A stretch of 23,508 nucleotides of DNA from Purshia tridentata (GCA_003254885.1 QANT01007984.1:1-23508); one strand, 5' to 3'; counted from the stretch's first letter, positions 9,789 to 19,603 are shown. Translations and numbers: made by a program. The notes: a model not told the origin generated them from the letters alone.

Positions 9789-10275
9789 TGTAAACCACAT
9801 ACAAATTAATTTATATACCTTATAGCATACATGAGTAAGAACACAAATAAACCTCAATACATACACCACCGTAACTTACCATTAGATGAAGAAGACATGG
9901 TGAATCAATGAACTAGTCTTCTACTCTCTCTACAACTTAAAGCAATTGATTCTATGGGGCTCAATATTCTACAGTGTGTATGAGAGCAGGGACCAACTCT
10001 ATTTATAAGGGATGGCTTGACAAGTCCTTCCCATAATGGACTTAGTGCCGAGCACAAAGACTGCTCCCTTAAGGTTTAGAGTCCTAGTTCATATCTAGGT
10101 GAACCATTACAGCTCCTAATAAGTCCCTCAATCCTTAGGAAACACTATTAGCATAGCTGTCTTATAGGATGAATCCAGATAGACTTAGGTAAGCTCAATT
10201 CCTCGTTCTTTAAGACATGATGAGTTGCTGTTAGTATCTAAGTGAGTTAGCCATTGTCCATATAAAATTCTTACA
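9789..10275 (-). repeat. 5' LTR of the copia element
   Basis: 487 bp, TG..CA, next to the primer binding site. It aligns along its full length with 3032-3519, apart from about 25-30 differences and small indels. The outer end abuts the terpene synthase relic without a target-site duplication. Confidence 0.95.
10000..10007 (-). promoter_or_regulatory. TATA box in the copia 5' LTR
   Basis: The minus strand reads CCCTTATAAATAGAG. TATAAATA lies about midway in the LTR, as expected for the U3 promoter. The corresponding segment of the 3' LTR has lost it. Confidence 0.65.
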
Positions 10276-10287
10276 GTCTCCAATTAA

Positions 10288-11168
10288 AAGTATTCACAAA
10301 AACTGGACTTGGTTGATGATATTCAGTGCTTACGCATGCCCTATCATCTTGAAAATGAGATTGGCAAGATTATACAGCAAATTCACCAAAATTCTTATAA
10401 TTTTGATGATGATCTTTACATTGCTGCTCTCCATTTTCAATTGCTTAGACAACAAGGTTATATTGTTTCATGCAATAAAGTGCTGATGCACAAATTTTGT
10501 CAAACCATCAACGACGATAATCAAAATACAAAATAACAATCACACAAAATAACACAAAGATGTATAGTGGTTCACCCAATTCTAATTAGATCCGGGCGGT
10601 GAGAATGTGGAGTGTTGTCCCACATTGAAATATATTATAACTTTGCATAGTTGCTCTTATAAGGGTCTTTGCCTAGATTTCTTCACAAACTACGCTCACT
10701 TGATTGTAATTAGAGTTTCACTATGAACAATCAGATAATACAGAGAGATAGAGCCCTTCTACTAAAGAGGATGGAGGGCCTTATTTGTAATAGATAATAA
10801 GGCGACCTTTACAAATACCCTAAATGGGCTATAACACAACTAACTAAGCCCCAATTATGATACAAACAATAAGTAAATTATTGGGTATATATAAAAATTC
10901 CTTATTTGCTAGGGCTCAACATGGCAAAAAATGGGTATCAACAGTGGTGATGGATCGTAATTATTTTTAGAACCCTTTGGGAACATGTACTTTTCATTTA
11001 ATCTAAAATCAATTCGTGTAAATGGTTAAGCAGATATGTCCAACAAGTTCAAGGATGGCCATGGCCCATGGGAATTTTAAGGAATCCCTTGCAAAGAATG
11101 TAGCAAGGCTATTAAGCTTTTACGAAAGCCATGCATCTCAGAGAATACACGAAGAACATACCATTTAA
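10288..11168 (+). pseudogene. Terpene synthase relic, N-terminal domain exon fragments
   Basis: Terpene synthases cyclise prenyl diphosphates. Only pieces of the N-terminal domain (Pfam PF01397 type) are here. Fragment one (10288-10474) encodes KLDLVDDIQCLRMPYHLENEI, DDDLYIAALHF and LLRQQGYIVSC, matching the family's L-x-D-x-I-Q-R-L-G-V-x-Y-H-F-E and F-R-L-L-R-Q-x-G-Y segments. A solo LTR follows, then an intron-like stretch ending in ag (11032-11033). Fragment two (11034 to about 11165) encodes MSNKFKDGHG, then after a frameshift GNFKESLAKNVARLL and SFYESHA. The frameshift is explained by a 7-bp tandem duplication, ccatggc/ccatggg, at 11059-11072. The RRx8W region, the catalytic DDxxD domain and most exons are absent. 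The left side is cut at the copia LTR after an in-frame TAA (10285-10287). Confidence 0.87.
10481..10943. mobile_element. Solo LTR splitting the terpene synthase relic
   Basis: 463 bp running TGCTGATGCA..GGTATCAACA, so both ends are TG..CA with a partly matching inverted end (tgctgat/atcaaca). It falls exactly between two terpene synthase pieces. It contains the phrase tatagtggttcaccca (10563-10578), common in plant LTRs as I recall. There is no internal retroelement domain, primer site or second LTR nearby. The flanking 5-mers (taaag; gtggt) do not match, so no target-site duplication supports it. Confidence 0.65.
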
Positions 11169-11640
11169 GTCAGTCTCAAAACAAGTAAAGTTTTGGTCTC
11201 TAGCTTCTTCCGTTTCTTAGAATGATATGATGAGAATAACTCAGTCTATTCATAAAATATTATTAGTGGCAATTGGTACTTTGTGAATTACTAAAGCCAT
11301 TCTAACCTGCTTGCTAGTTTGTTTGATTCTTGTTCCTTGTTTAGTGTAATAAGCAACTCATGATCAGATTGCAGGTGTTGCTTCCAAAGTTGATGGTTGG
11401 TTGGTTTCTGTTCTTGAACAGAGTTAATGCTTTTTCTGATGTACCATTACCATTTCAGTTAATTTTGTCAACAGAGTTATAACATGAGCATCTTTTTCAT
11501 TTGCAACATGATAAATGAAATACATTGTTATGTCTCCACTGTCTAATTTTTGCAACGATATATTTATGTTTAGTCCTCTACACATATCACTGGACTAGCT
11601 AGACATTATCTGCTTCATCTCATACAAGTCTTAACAATAT
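11169..11640. other. Noncoding DNA after the terpene synthase relic
   Basis: This may be former intron or flank of the terpene synthase. I looked for the next terpene synthase exon and did not find it. Confidence 0.4.
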
Positions 11641-11650
11641 CCTTCAAGTA

Positions 11651-11742
11651 TGGGATCTTACATTTAGGTTTATTTATAGAATGAGACGGATGGGCCCATT
11701 CTATAGAGTTATATATATATAAACCTAAATGTGAGATCTTAC
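11651..11742. repeat. Inverted repeat / hairpin with 20-24 bp arms
   Basis: gatcttacatttaggttta near 11653-11671 pairs with taaacctaaatgtgagatc near 11721-11740, with one mismatch. A second nested pair is tatagaatg/cattctata. The loop includes a TA run. This could be a decayed MITE or the two ends of a small element. Confidence 0.55.
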
Positions 11743-12280
11743 ACCTAAAGCGGCTTATATATATAAATTACAAAAATGCTCCAATTGTGGCCCTGAATTT
11801 TATCCTAGTATTTGCTCCACTATTTCAATCCACAGAAATTAAGTTCAATTACCACTTTTTGGGATTCAAGTATCTGCACCGAGGCCAAGCTATACAACGT
11901 ATATATCTAAGAGGCAATAAATCAAACACATAAAAGAGGCATGACACCAACAATTCCATGGTTCGATTTTACAAGTTATACAAGTTTAGGAATATCCAAT
12001 TATGTTCTATTGTAATGCAAAATAATACCGTTACGTTGGCATAGTGTCAAATTGTAAATTTCAATCACGTATATTTAATCAAATAACAATCTAATCAATT
12101 ATTTATATGGTAACATCGTAACAGAACATTTGTGTACGCTTACCTCTTTTAAGCTTAACCAAGGACAACAATAATCTCACTACAATTTATGAAATTTTGA
12201 ATCAACAAGAGTGGGGACTAGGGAAGAAATGGCAGAGGATTAGAGGAGTCCCAATTGGAAACTAAAAGCAAGCCCGAAGG
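11743..12280. other. AT-rich intergenic DNA, nothing recognised
   Basis: No coding frame, RNA gene or clear repeat was seen. Confidence 0.5.
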
Positions 12281-12289
12281 TTTTTCTTT

Positions 12290-12325
<36 letters not shown>

Positions 12326-12328
12326 TCA
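12281..12328. repeat. (TTTC)n microsatellite
   Basis: About ten tandem ttct/tttc units, with a slightly impure start. Confidence 0.95.
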
Positions 12329-12636
12329 CTCCTAGTCATTTGGACTACAATCGAACGGACCTTTATGGACCCACAACAACATTTCTCACTCAAATATTAA
12401 TATTCCTTTCAAACTAAGTTACAAGGTAGGGTAGTGCCTAAGAAAGAGATCCTAAGAACATTCCCTAATCTTCAAAAGCTCCCAAATTTTTTAGACCCTA
12501 TCCTCCAAGACCCATCTAACTCATCACACCACTAACAATCAATCAGTTTTTTCCCTCTTCTAATTCTGCTCATATTTTTAACTTTTCTATTTTCATAGAG
12601 ACTATAGGGGTGAAGGTGGAGATGAAATTAATACAA
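12329..12636. other. Intergenic DNA, nothing recognised
   Basis: No supported feature was seen between the microsatellite and the foldback element. Confidence 0.5.
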
Positions 12637-13143
12637 GGCTTATTATTTGGTTTATCCCTTGAAAGTAATTTGAATTCTCACACTACCCCATGATTTTTTT
12701 TCATTTTTTTTTTTCGTGTATTACTTTACCCCTTGTTTACTATTTTCCTATTTTACAAATTTTGTAAATTAATTAAAATAGTTTCGGACTCAGAAAAATA
12801 CACGGAAAATTCTTACACGCTTGTCTTGACTACTACTAACTTATTTTGGGGTCAAATTACAAATTTTTCTTCTGAATGTTTCCAGAAAATTTGTGGGGTT
12901 AAAGGGTTAAGTCTTAAAATTTTAATATAGTCTAGTAAATTAGTACTAGTTAAGACGAGTTTGTAGAAAGTTTTCATATATTTATAAGTCCAGAGTTGTT
13001 TTCAATTAATTTCCAAAATTTGTAAAAATAGAGGATAAACTGATACATGAAAATTAGTTCCAAAGGGTAAAGTGAGACAAAAAAAACATCAGAGATAATG
13101 TGAGAATTCGAATTACTTTTAGGGATAAACCAAATAATAAGCC
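12637..13143. mobile_element. Foldback MITE with long terminal inverted repeats
   Basis: The ends ggcttattatttggtttatccc (12637 on) and gggataaaccaaataataagcc (ending 13143) are inverted repeats. Pairing continues inward with indels: aattctcaca, actttaccc, acaaattttg and aattaatt occur in order on both arms. Almost the whole 507-bp element is therefore an imperfect palindrome. The two short open frames inside are by-products of this structure. No target-site duplication is clear. The terminal and subterminal words resemble those at 305-357, so the two may belong to one family. Confidence 0.8.
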
Positions 13144-13929
13144 ATGTTCTAAAGGAAATGACCTCTTTCAAAATTGATTATATAGAAAAAATATATGTAA
13201 GGATTATGAGATTACTGTAATGCAAATAACATGCAATTGTTTAGTGTTTGATAATTATTCTATGTAAATGTAATGCATTTAGTTGGAAATGAAAAACCAA
13301 TATTTTGTTGTGTTTGTTGTTCTAAAGGACAACTTTTTAATTTCACAAAGATTTGTTAAATAGAACTAGACATTTCCTGAATTACTAACTCTGCATAAAT
13401 AGACATAAGTTTGTTGTAATTAGGTTAACCCAATTACACCAAGTAATAATGGTTTTAATTAGGTTAACCCAAGCCTTCCTTAAATACATATGTTGAAACT
13501 TAAAAAGCATGCTTAAGGTGCTCCAAAATTAATACATTAGCAATCCCAAACTATTTGTTCCAAACCACATCACAAAAAACCATATCCACAATACACACAA
13601 TTAACCAAAAAAAAGTCCAGAGCACCATAGTTGGGGGAACGGAATCACTCCAACTTCATCAAGGGTCTCCCTCTGATTTACACCTTAGAACAATAAAAAC
13701 TAAGTTTCAAATACCAAATAACCAAACTACACAAGAAAAACCTAAGTTATTAATCACCGAAATGTCATGTGCTATTAACATAGATCATGCATTACAAACC
13801 AAAAAAACCATAGTTACCCACCAAACTACACAACAAAAAAATGCATAACATTTCAAACTTAGGCCTCTCAAAAACCAGAAGAAAAAAGGTCCATTTCATT
13901 CCATTACAACCCATCTATACCCTAAAATT
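13144..13929. other. Noncoding DNA downstream of the GRF relic
   Basis: A 16-bp direct repeat, taattaggttaaccca, occurs at 13417-13432 and 13456-13471. The plus-strand open frame at 13555-13848 is A/C-rich with low-complexity Thr/Gln/Lys composition and no recognisable domain, so I do not call it. Confidence 0.45.
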
Positions 13930-14334
13930 CTAGTTCAAGATGTACCAATTAGTTGTACCACCTTTAAATATAACTAGGATAATCACAACCCCGATCAACA
14001 TCCAAGTTGCCATCAACATCCTCCTCAGCATGGTTGCTTTATGCGCCTCTACCTCAAGCCTCCTCACGTTTTTCAATAGACCTGGGATCACCATCTTTGA
14101 CCATTCACACATGAAGGGTCATAACACTGGTTGAACCTACAACCCCCAAAATCCTACAAATCAAATACAACAAACAAAAGGTTGAACCAAATCACAATAA
14201 GGGTAATAGCTCACAAGACTTACCCATTGTTTATCACAACCAAAGTACCTCCTGCTTGGGTTGGTGTCGATCCATGAGGTCATCACCTTGCACTTCTTCC
14301 CACACTTTCAGTAGTTCACCACCTCCATCTTCAT
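13930..14334 (-). pseudogene. GRF-type zinc-finger / transmembrane protein, decayed
   Basis: Two exons. Exon one (14334-14224) encodes KCGKKCKVMTSWIDTNPSRR then YFGC, the start of a plant GRF zinc finger (C-x2-G..TSW-x-D-x-NPGRRF-x-x-C). It ends at a donor, tgg|gtaagt. Exon two (from about 14126, acceptor ccag) encodes CYDPSCVNG, then, shifted by one base, KMVIPGLLKNVRRLEVE and a hydrophobic stretch MLMATWMLIGVVIILVIF likely to be a membrane helix. The stop is at 13930. The family consists of small plant proteins with one GRF finger and a C-terminal coil/membrane tail; function is poorly known. Two breaks are visible: an in-frame TGA (14308-14310) where a Cys would fit just before KCGKKC, and the single-base frameshift near 14100. 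Confidence 0.75.
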
Positions 14335-14459
14335 CTCCTCCAATCTCCTCGCGTAGAATCCACAGCCTCTCACAAGTTGCATGCTCACGCTTCGGTCACT
14401 GTGTAAAAGGTTGTGGAGAAATTGACGGATTGAGAAAGTTGCACTAGATTTGCAAAGTA

Positions 14460-15167
14460 ATCAAGTGATAGACCCTAGATTTGCATATCTTTTGAGAGAG
14501 ATGAAAAAGTTAGAATACTTTGTATTTTTTCACAATATAAAGGAATCAAACACTTGGTTTGTGGAGAAATCGAGAAGGCCTGAGTCTGTCAAGAGTTAAG
14601 TGGCCATGTGGCCAATTTGGACCAGAAAATAATCCCACTTCACAACGTGATTGTGGGTATGGAAGTACACATCAATGATAAAAAATACAAGTCGTCCATG
14701 TTGGCATTTAACGAAAAAATGGATAAAATTATTAACGTTGCATGACTTCCGATAGCTGGTGGACGTGCTTGAAAATTTTAGAACTTTGGAGAGGATTCTG
14801 AAATAACTCTATAGTTCGATGGAATAAATTATAATGGAGCCAAAATTTATTGATTGAGTTCACTCGTTAAATCCATATAGGCTCAACTCCCTCCTTCGGA
14901 AGATAAGGGCTCAACTCCCACTAGAGCTTTTGTGATGATTGCCGCGTTGTAAGACTTGGTCTTGGGCTCAGCCCAGTCGTAGTTATACGCATTCAGCCCT
15001 ATGAAGTAAGGTGGAGACTACTACAGGATTTTATTTAGACCCCATCACTTGCTTTCCTACAATTATTTTGTTCTGAATATTCTTATTTTACCCTAAAATA
15101 AAAACCGAACAAAACTTAAAAAAAAAAAAAAAAACTAGGAGCCCATCTGCATTACTTTTGTTAACAT
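14460..15167. other. Intergenic DNA, nothing recognised
   Basis: Short repeated wording (ggctcaactccc at about 14881-14892 and 14908-14919) but no coding or RNA gene. An A run lies at 15118-15134. Confidence 0.45.
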
Positions 15168-15169
15168 TA

Positions 15170-15195
15170 TTGATATATATATATATATATATATA
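15170..15195. repeat. (TA)n microsatellite
   Basis: A run of about twelve ta units. Confidence 0.95.
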
Positions 15196-15199
15196 TTCT

Positions 15200-15901
15200 T
15201 CATCCTTGCGTGAACTACAGTACAATACTGTGATTGGTCTTTCTTGGATGCTGTCTGGTGCCAAAACCGGTCCTCTTGCTGCTCCACAACTGCATTCTTG
15301 TTGAAATATCATCACAATGCCATTAACATTTCTTTTGATTACCTTAAAAATCTTTTTCTGTTGGAGCAACTCACAAGTAATATGGGCTAGTAATCATCAT
15401 AACCATGGAACTTGTTTTGTGATCGAGTTTGGCCTCGAATTCAAGTTGTACTTCAAATGGAAATTGCTTGAACAAAAGGGAGCCTGCCTGGATCGTCTGT
15501 TTCGATCCACCTCTTTTTCATTAGCATCCTCAATATCACTCTCACAGAATATCACAGTGAAAAGCTCCTAACGACTACTCTCTCAGCCTAACACTGTAAT
15601 GAAAATGTAAATGGGATTTTCTTACCAAATGGAAAGCCTCACTCTCCCAAAAGGAAGCCTTCATATCTCCTATTTGGTGAATGAATATCACTTTACACAG
15701 TAGCTATTATTTATACAAGATTCATTCCTTTCTTCCTGCCACATCTCTAACTAATATCGCTAACTGTTTTAACTGATTCAACTATGAGTCGGGACATGAC
15801 AGAATCCTCATCCTTCGTTCTTCTCCATGCTTCTGAGCTTCATTCTGGTAGCTCTAACACTTCTACCAAATCCCTTACAGTAGTGAAGCTCCCCCCGCCG
15901 T
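15200..15901. other. Noncoding DNA downstream of the PPR gene
   Basis: This is the 3' flank of the minus-strand PPR gene. A TATAAATA on the minus strand near 15708-15716 and TG..CA-like boundaries (15595, 15801) hint at a small LTR remnant, but no second copy or target-site duplication supports this. The open frames at 15088-15571 have no recognisable features. Confidence 0.4.
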
Positions 15902-17350
15902 TTAACGTGTTGCACCTTTATCATTAATTATGTTCAACAGCTTGTCTATTTTCTCAACCGCATTCAATTTAAATAATCCATTTACTGTCTTGTCAAACCC
16001 AGATAACTGAGCATTAAAACCTTTTTTCTCCATCAAGTCCTGCAACTCAAAAGCTTCATTGGTCATCCCTTTGTTGCGAAAACCATCAATCAAGATAATA
16101 AAGATAAAATTGTCTATTTCAAACCCCTTCTTCTGCATCTCATTTACATAGTCCATTGCCAGCCCCATCTCTCCAACTTTTCAAAGACCATTTATTAGAG
16201 CCCAGTACGTATCAGCATTCTGGAATATATTTCTCCCAGCCATTAAAAATAAAGAACAAGCACTTTCCAGAGGCCTCAATCTACAATAGCCATTTATTAT
16301 TAAATTGTATAAATGAGTGTCCACTTTCAACCCTTTATCGTGCATTTCCCCAACTAATCTTTCAGCTTCTTCTACCTTCCCAAAGCTCGTGAACCCATTG
16401 ATCAACAATTGATAAGTCTTGACATCGAATGCCACTCCTTCCTTTTCCATCAAAAGCAATATCAGATCCAACTCTGAAAAGTTCCATCTGTTAGTACAAG
16501 CATCCACCATTGTATTGAATGTAATGATATTGGGTTTAGTTCCTCTACTCATCATCTCTTCCACCAACTCTCTACACCTTTTAATCTCCCCACTTCTACA
16601 TAGCGCATCCACCACAACTGTTAAAGAATACATTGAGATCTTAGTGCCCGATTCGAGCAATCGATACAAGAAATCTAAACCTTTTTGCACCTCATCAGAT
16701 CTGTTAAGAGCAAGCAAATACATGGTACAAGTCCTCTCATCAATCTGAATCCCATTACTCTTCATGTAATCAAAAGTCTCCAAAAATTGGTCGAAATTAT
16801 CATTTTCGAAATAAACTTGAAGCATCAGATTGAACAATTTGGCTTTGACTGTAGGTTCAAGGCAACAAATTTCAACAGTAGAAGCAATAACAGGAAATGG
16901 GTACCTGGACTTTTCACCAACTGAGATAGATTGGATGATTTCCTCAGCGTCTGTGAACTTTCTTGCATTGAGAAGCCTGCAAATGAGGATCAAGTGGGCT
17001 TGAAGGTCAACCTTGAATGAGATAAAGGACGGGTTTTTGAGGAGGAAGTTGCAGAAAAGCAAGCATTTGGAGGATTCGAGATCGGGGTCTGAGAGAATGC
17101 GGTGCAGAGAGTTGGGGTTGAGATTGGAGAGGAGGGATATGGTGGTGGTATTGAGGGGTTTTGGAGTTGAGGCGTTTAGGGTTTCCGAGAGTATTTCTGC
17201 GAATTCTTGATAGGGTCTGGTGGTGGCATTGAAGGGTTTTGGAGCTGAGGTTTTTAAGGTTTCAGATAATATTTCTGCGAATTCTTGATAGGGTCCGGTG
17301 CGCGTCCTTTTCAGAGTTTTGAGGGTTTTGAGGAAATTTTGGATTGACAT
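15902..17350 (-). pseudogene. P-type pentatricopeptide repeat protein, one internal stop
   Basis: PPR proteins bind organellar RNA and guide its processing; most are targeted to mitochondria or plastids. The ATG at 17348-17350 opens a 482-codon frame with nine consecutive P-class motifs of about 35 residues, starting at residue 173. Examples are YQLLINGFTSFGKVEEAERL (motif 5), YNLIINGYCRLRPLESACSL (motif 6) and FIILIDGFRNKGMTNEAFEL (motif 8). Residues 21-71 hold two 26-residue repeats (PYQEFAEILSETL twice; 78 bp in DNA). The only break is TGA at 16181-16183 (codon 390), after YWALINGL in motif 7. The family consensus there is LINGLCK, so Cys to stop is likely. The same frame continues KVGEMGLAMDYVNEM and ends at a natural TAA (15902-15904). 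It has no introns, as is usual for PPR genes. It is either a recent pseudogene, a 389-residue truncated gene or a base error. Confidence 0.88.
17149..17304. repeat. 78-bp tandem duplication at the PPR N-terminus
   Basis: The landmark gaattcttgatagggtc occurs at 17201 and 17279, exactly 78 bp apart, and the flanking bases align with scattered differences. The unit is in frame (26 codons) and lies between the presumed targeting peptide and the first PPR motifs, so it does not disturb the repeat array. Confidence 0.85.
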
Positions 17351-17674
17351 TTTAATTTGGGACTTGGAAGCCGAACTCTTATCACTCTTCCGTTAGTTTT
17401 TTATTTTATTTTTTTTTATAATAGTTATTAGAAAAAACTAATGAACCAATATTATAATATTATTGGATTTTAATTAGAATTTTAAAAAACATAAAGCTTT
17501 ATTCAATCAATTAAAATTAAAGGACCAAAGTCTCCTTAATTGTTATTATTATTTTTTCTTAAGAATTGTTTTAATTCATTAAATAAGAGAACTAAAGGAG
17601 ATTCATCAACCTCTTTTGAAATGAAATGCTCCAATCAAAAAGGGCATCTTACATAGCCAAAAAATAAAAAAGGT
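17351..17674. other. Upstream flank of the PPR gene
   Basis: This AT-rich DNA is upstream of the minus-strand PPR start and should contain its promoter. I cannot point to a convincing TATA box. Confidence 0.4.
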
Positions 17675-18037
17675 GGCCTATTCAACCCAAATTACAACAA
17701 AATTGCAACTTAATTAAAGCATACTTTACTAACTGATGAGCTATCTTCTTTTTTTTTTGGTCAAAAGTTTAGGGTATGCCTAACACATAAGTCGTGCTTT
17801 TTTGACTTGTCCGTTAGGGGTGGCTATGCTAGGGTTTCTCAGTGATAGGACTTCAAGGTGCAATAACTATGAGGCCCCAAAAATTTCTATAATTTATTTG
17901 GGCCTCTTCAACCTAAATTGCAACAAAATTGCAACTTAAAGCATATTTACTCACTAATGAGCTATTTTTTTTTTCCTTTCAAAATTTTAGGGTATGCTTA
18001 ACACATAAATCGTGCTTGTTTTACTTTTGTCCTTTAG
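17675..18037. repeat. Two direct repeats of about 140 bp, 226 bp apart
   Basis: 17675-17817 and 17901-18037 share, in order, caacc.aaatt.caacaaaattgcaactta, aaagcata, gagctat, a T run, gggtatgc.taacacataa and cgtgctt. Identity is about 80 per cent or more by eye. No coding frame is involved. This could be a partial tandem duplication or two copies of a small element. Confidence 0.8.
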
Positions 18038-18539
18038 ACCATCTACCATGCATTGGCATAGTGATGTCCATAAGCTATCTTGGGTGAAATTTGTGCCATC
18101 ATAAGTCAAAATGGGCTGATTGCCTAAGTGAAAGGGAAAATTGGATATCAGTGAAACCTAAAAGCCATTCCAGTTGTTGAGCCCATGTGAATGAGTAGGA
18201 GAGAGAAAAAGGGTGTTGACACCGGCTCTACTATCGGCTACAACAGCTCCACGTGTGCGTCTGGCGCATTCCCCAAACCACCGACTGAGATGAGCAGACC
18301 GTTGCGCGATTAATGGCCGAGATGGCTCAACAACGATAATTTTATTTTTTCAAAGTGGACTGCCCAAATCTAGTGACCGTTTGAAACCAACGGCCTAGAT
18401 CTTCCCCAAATGCTTTTTTTTTTAATTTAAAAAACATAAGAATGTATTTATAAAAATTCAAAAAAAATTGTTAAAAAATGCCACAAAATTTCCAATGGCC
18501 ATATTCTCCAAAATTCTATATATATTACTCACTATAATA
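18038..18539 (+). other. Probable 5' noncoding part of the PIF/Harbinger relic
   Basis: Contains gaccgtttgaaaccaacggcc (about 18376-18396) and, just before the relic's ATG, ccaatggcc and ccaaaattctatatatatt. Such phrases commonly precede ORF1 in plant PIF/Harbinger elements as I recall. No terminal inverted repeat could be fixed, so the element's left end is unknown. Confidence 0.4.
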
Positions 18540-19583
18540 ATGTCTTCCTCACAAACACCAAACTTTGACACCAACTTCACACAAAAAAGTTTAGTTTTCA
18601 TCATAGTGAGACCTAGAGGAACTTCTTGGTCAGAAAATGAAGATCAAGCTCTAGTGAATGCTAAGCAAGAGAGGTGCCAAATGCATGTTTTTGTGCCAAT
18701 CAAAGACAAGATGTGTTTTGGGAGGAAATTTTCTAACTTTTCATCTGTAACATTAGAGACTCCACTATTCGTATCGTTAACGGTATAAGATGGGCAACCA
18801 TAGGTTGGCCTTGCACAAAATTCTATGCTTCGTTTATGGAGGCCTAACGAATGTGCCAAAGCAATGCTAATGAGAGTAACATGGTTAGTTATAATATTTT
18901 TGCCTCAATTTATTTAATTATATGTTTATTCGGATTGCATATTTATTTAATATCATATTGGAGTTTACACATGCACTTGGGTCTTTTAAGGACAAGACTG
19001 AAAAAAAATTTGATTTTCTACTTATTTAGGATGAGTTAAAAAAGAGAAAATATTAGGAAAAGAAGCCTACATATGGTGGCGGAGTCAAATCAAGACCCCT
19101 CATTAAAAAATGTTCTAGAAAGACTTAAATTTCACTTAATCTTCAAATAAGGGATTTCCTTCAATTTAGTCTAAAGATCCATTAGTTTTAAGGGTAAAAT
19201 TGTCATTTTATTCATTATTAAAAAATAATTATAAAAACTATAAAATTAATTATAAAAAATAAAAAACAAACCCTCTCTTCCCCCATCCCGACCTCCCTCA
19301 CTGCCACTTTGGCAACCTCCCCGTGCCGGCCATCACCTCCACTCCAGCATGATTCCAGATCGGTAGCCCCCTCCACCCTCCTCCCTCTCTTCCTCTTTCT
19401 CTTTCTCTCTATGTCTCTCTCTGCTCGTCTACTTCAATGGCTTCCATATCTGCTTCCCAACCCCAAGTCCTCACAAGCTCACCTTCCCTAACCTCAAACC
19501 GCTATCAATTCGACAGCAAAACCTGAAGGAGCTAGCGCCGTTCTCACCCAGCAGGCCCAACAGGGAGAAAAAGAAAGTGAGGA

Positions 19584-19603
19584 ACAGAGGGGAGAGAGAG
19601 AGA

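Larger units (their letters stand above)
3032..10275 (-). mobile_element. Ty1/copia LTR retrotransposon, full length but inactive
   Basis: About 7.24 kb on the minus strand. The 5' LTR is 9789-10275 and the 3' LTR is 3032-3519; both run TG..CA with TGTAA/TTACA termini. A tRNA-iMet-type primer binding site lies next to the 5' LTR and a polypurine tract next to the 3' LTR. The order gag, protease, integrase, reverse transcriptase, RNase H is the Ty1/copia (Pseudoviridae) order. The two LTRs differ at roughly 25-30 positions including small indels by eye, so the insertion is not recent. Coding is broken by several stops and frameshifts, a 151-bp duplication and a nested 311-bp insertion. The 5-bp flanks (3027-3031 tcatt; 10276-10280 gtctc) do not match, so no target-site duplication remains. 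Confidence 0.95.

Noticed and set aside
13555-13848. 97-codon plus-strand open frame
   Set aside because: Low-complexity Thr/Gln/Lys composition in A/C-rich DNA; no domain or start context.
15595-15801. Possible 207-bp solo LTR with TG..CA ends and a minus-strand TATAAATA
   Set aside because: No second copy, no target-site duplication and no primer site; boundaries chosen only by the dinucleotides.
18851-19039. 62-codon plus-strand open frame with hydrophobic stretches
   Set aside because: Lies within the decayed Harbinger ORF1; hydrophobicity comes from AT-rich DNA.
19309-19491. Proline- and leucine-rich open frame
   Set aside because: Encoded by the C-rich and CT-repeat part of the long-TIR element, not a gene.
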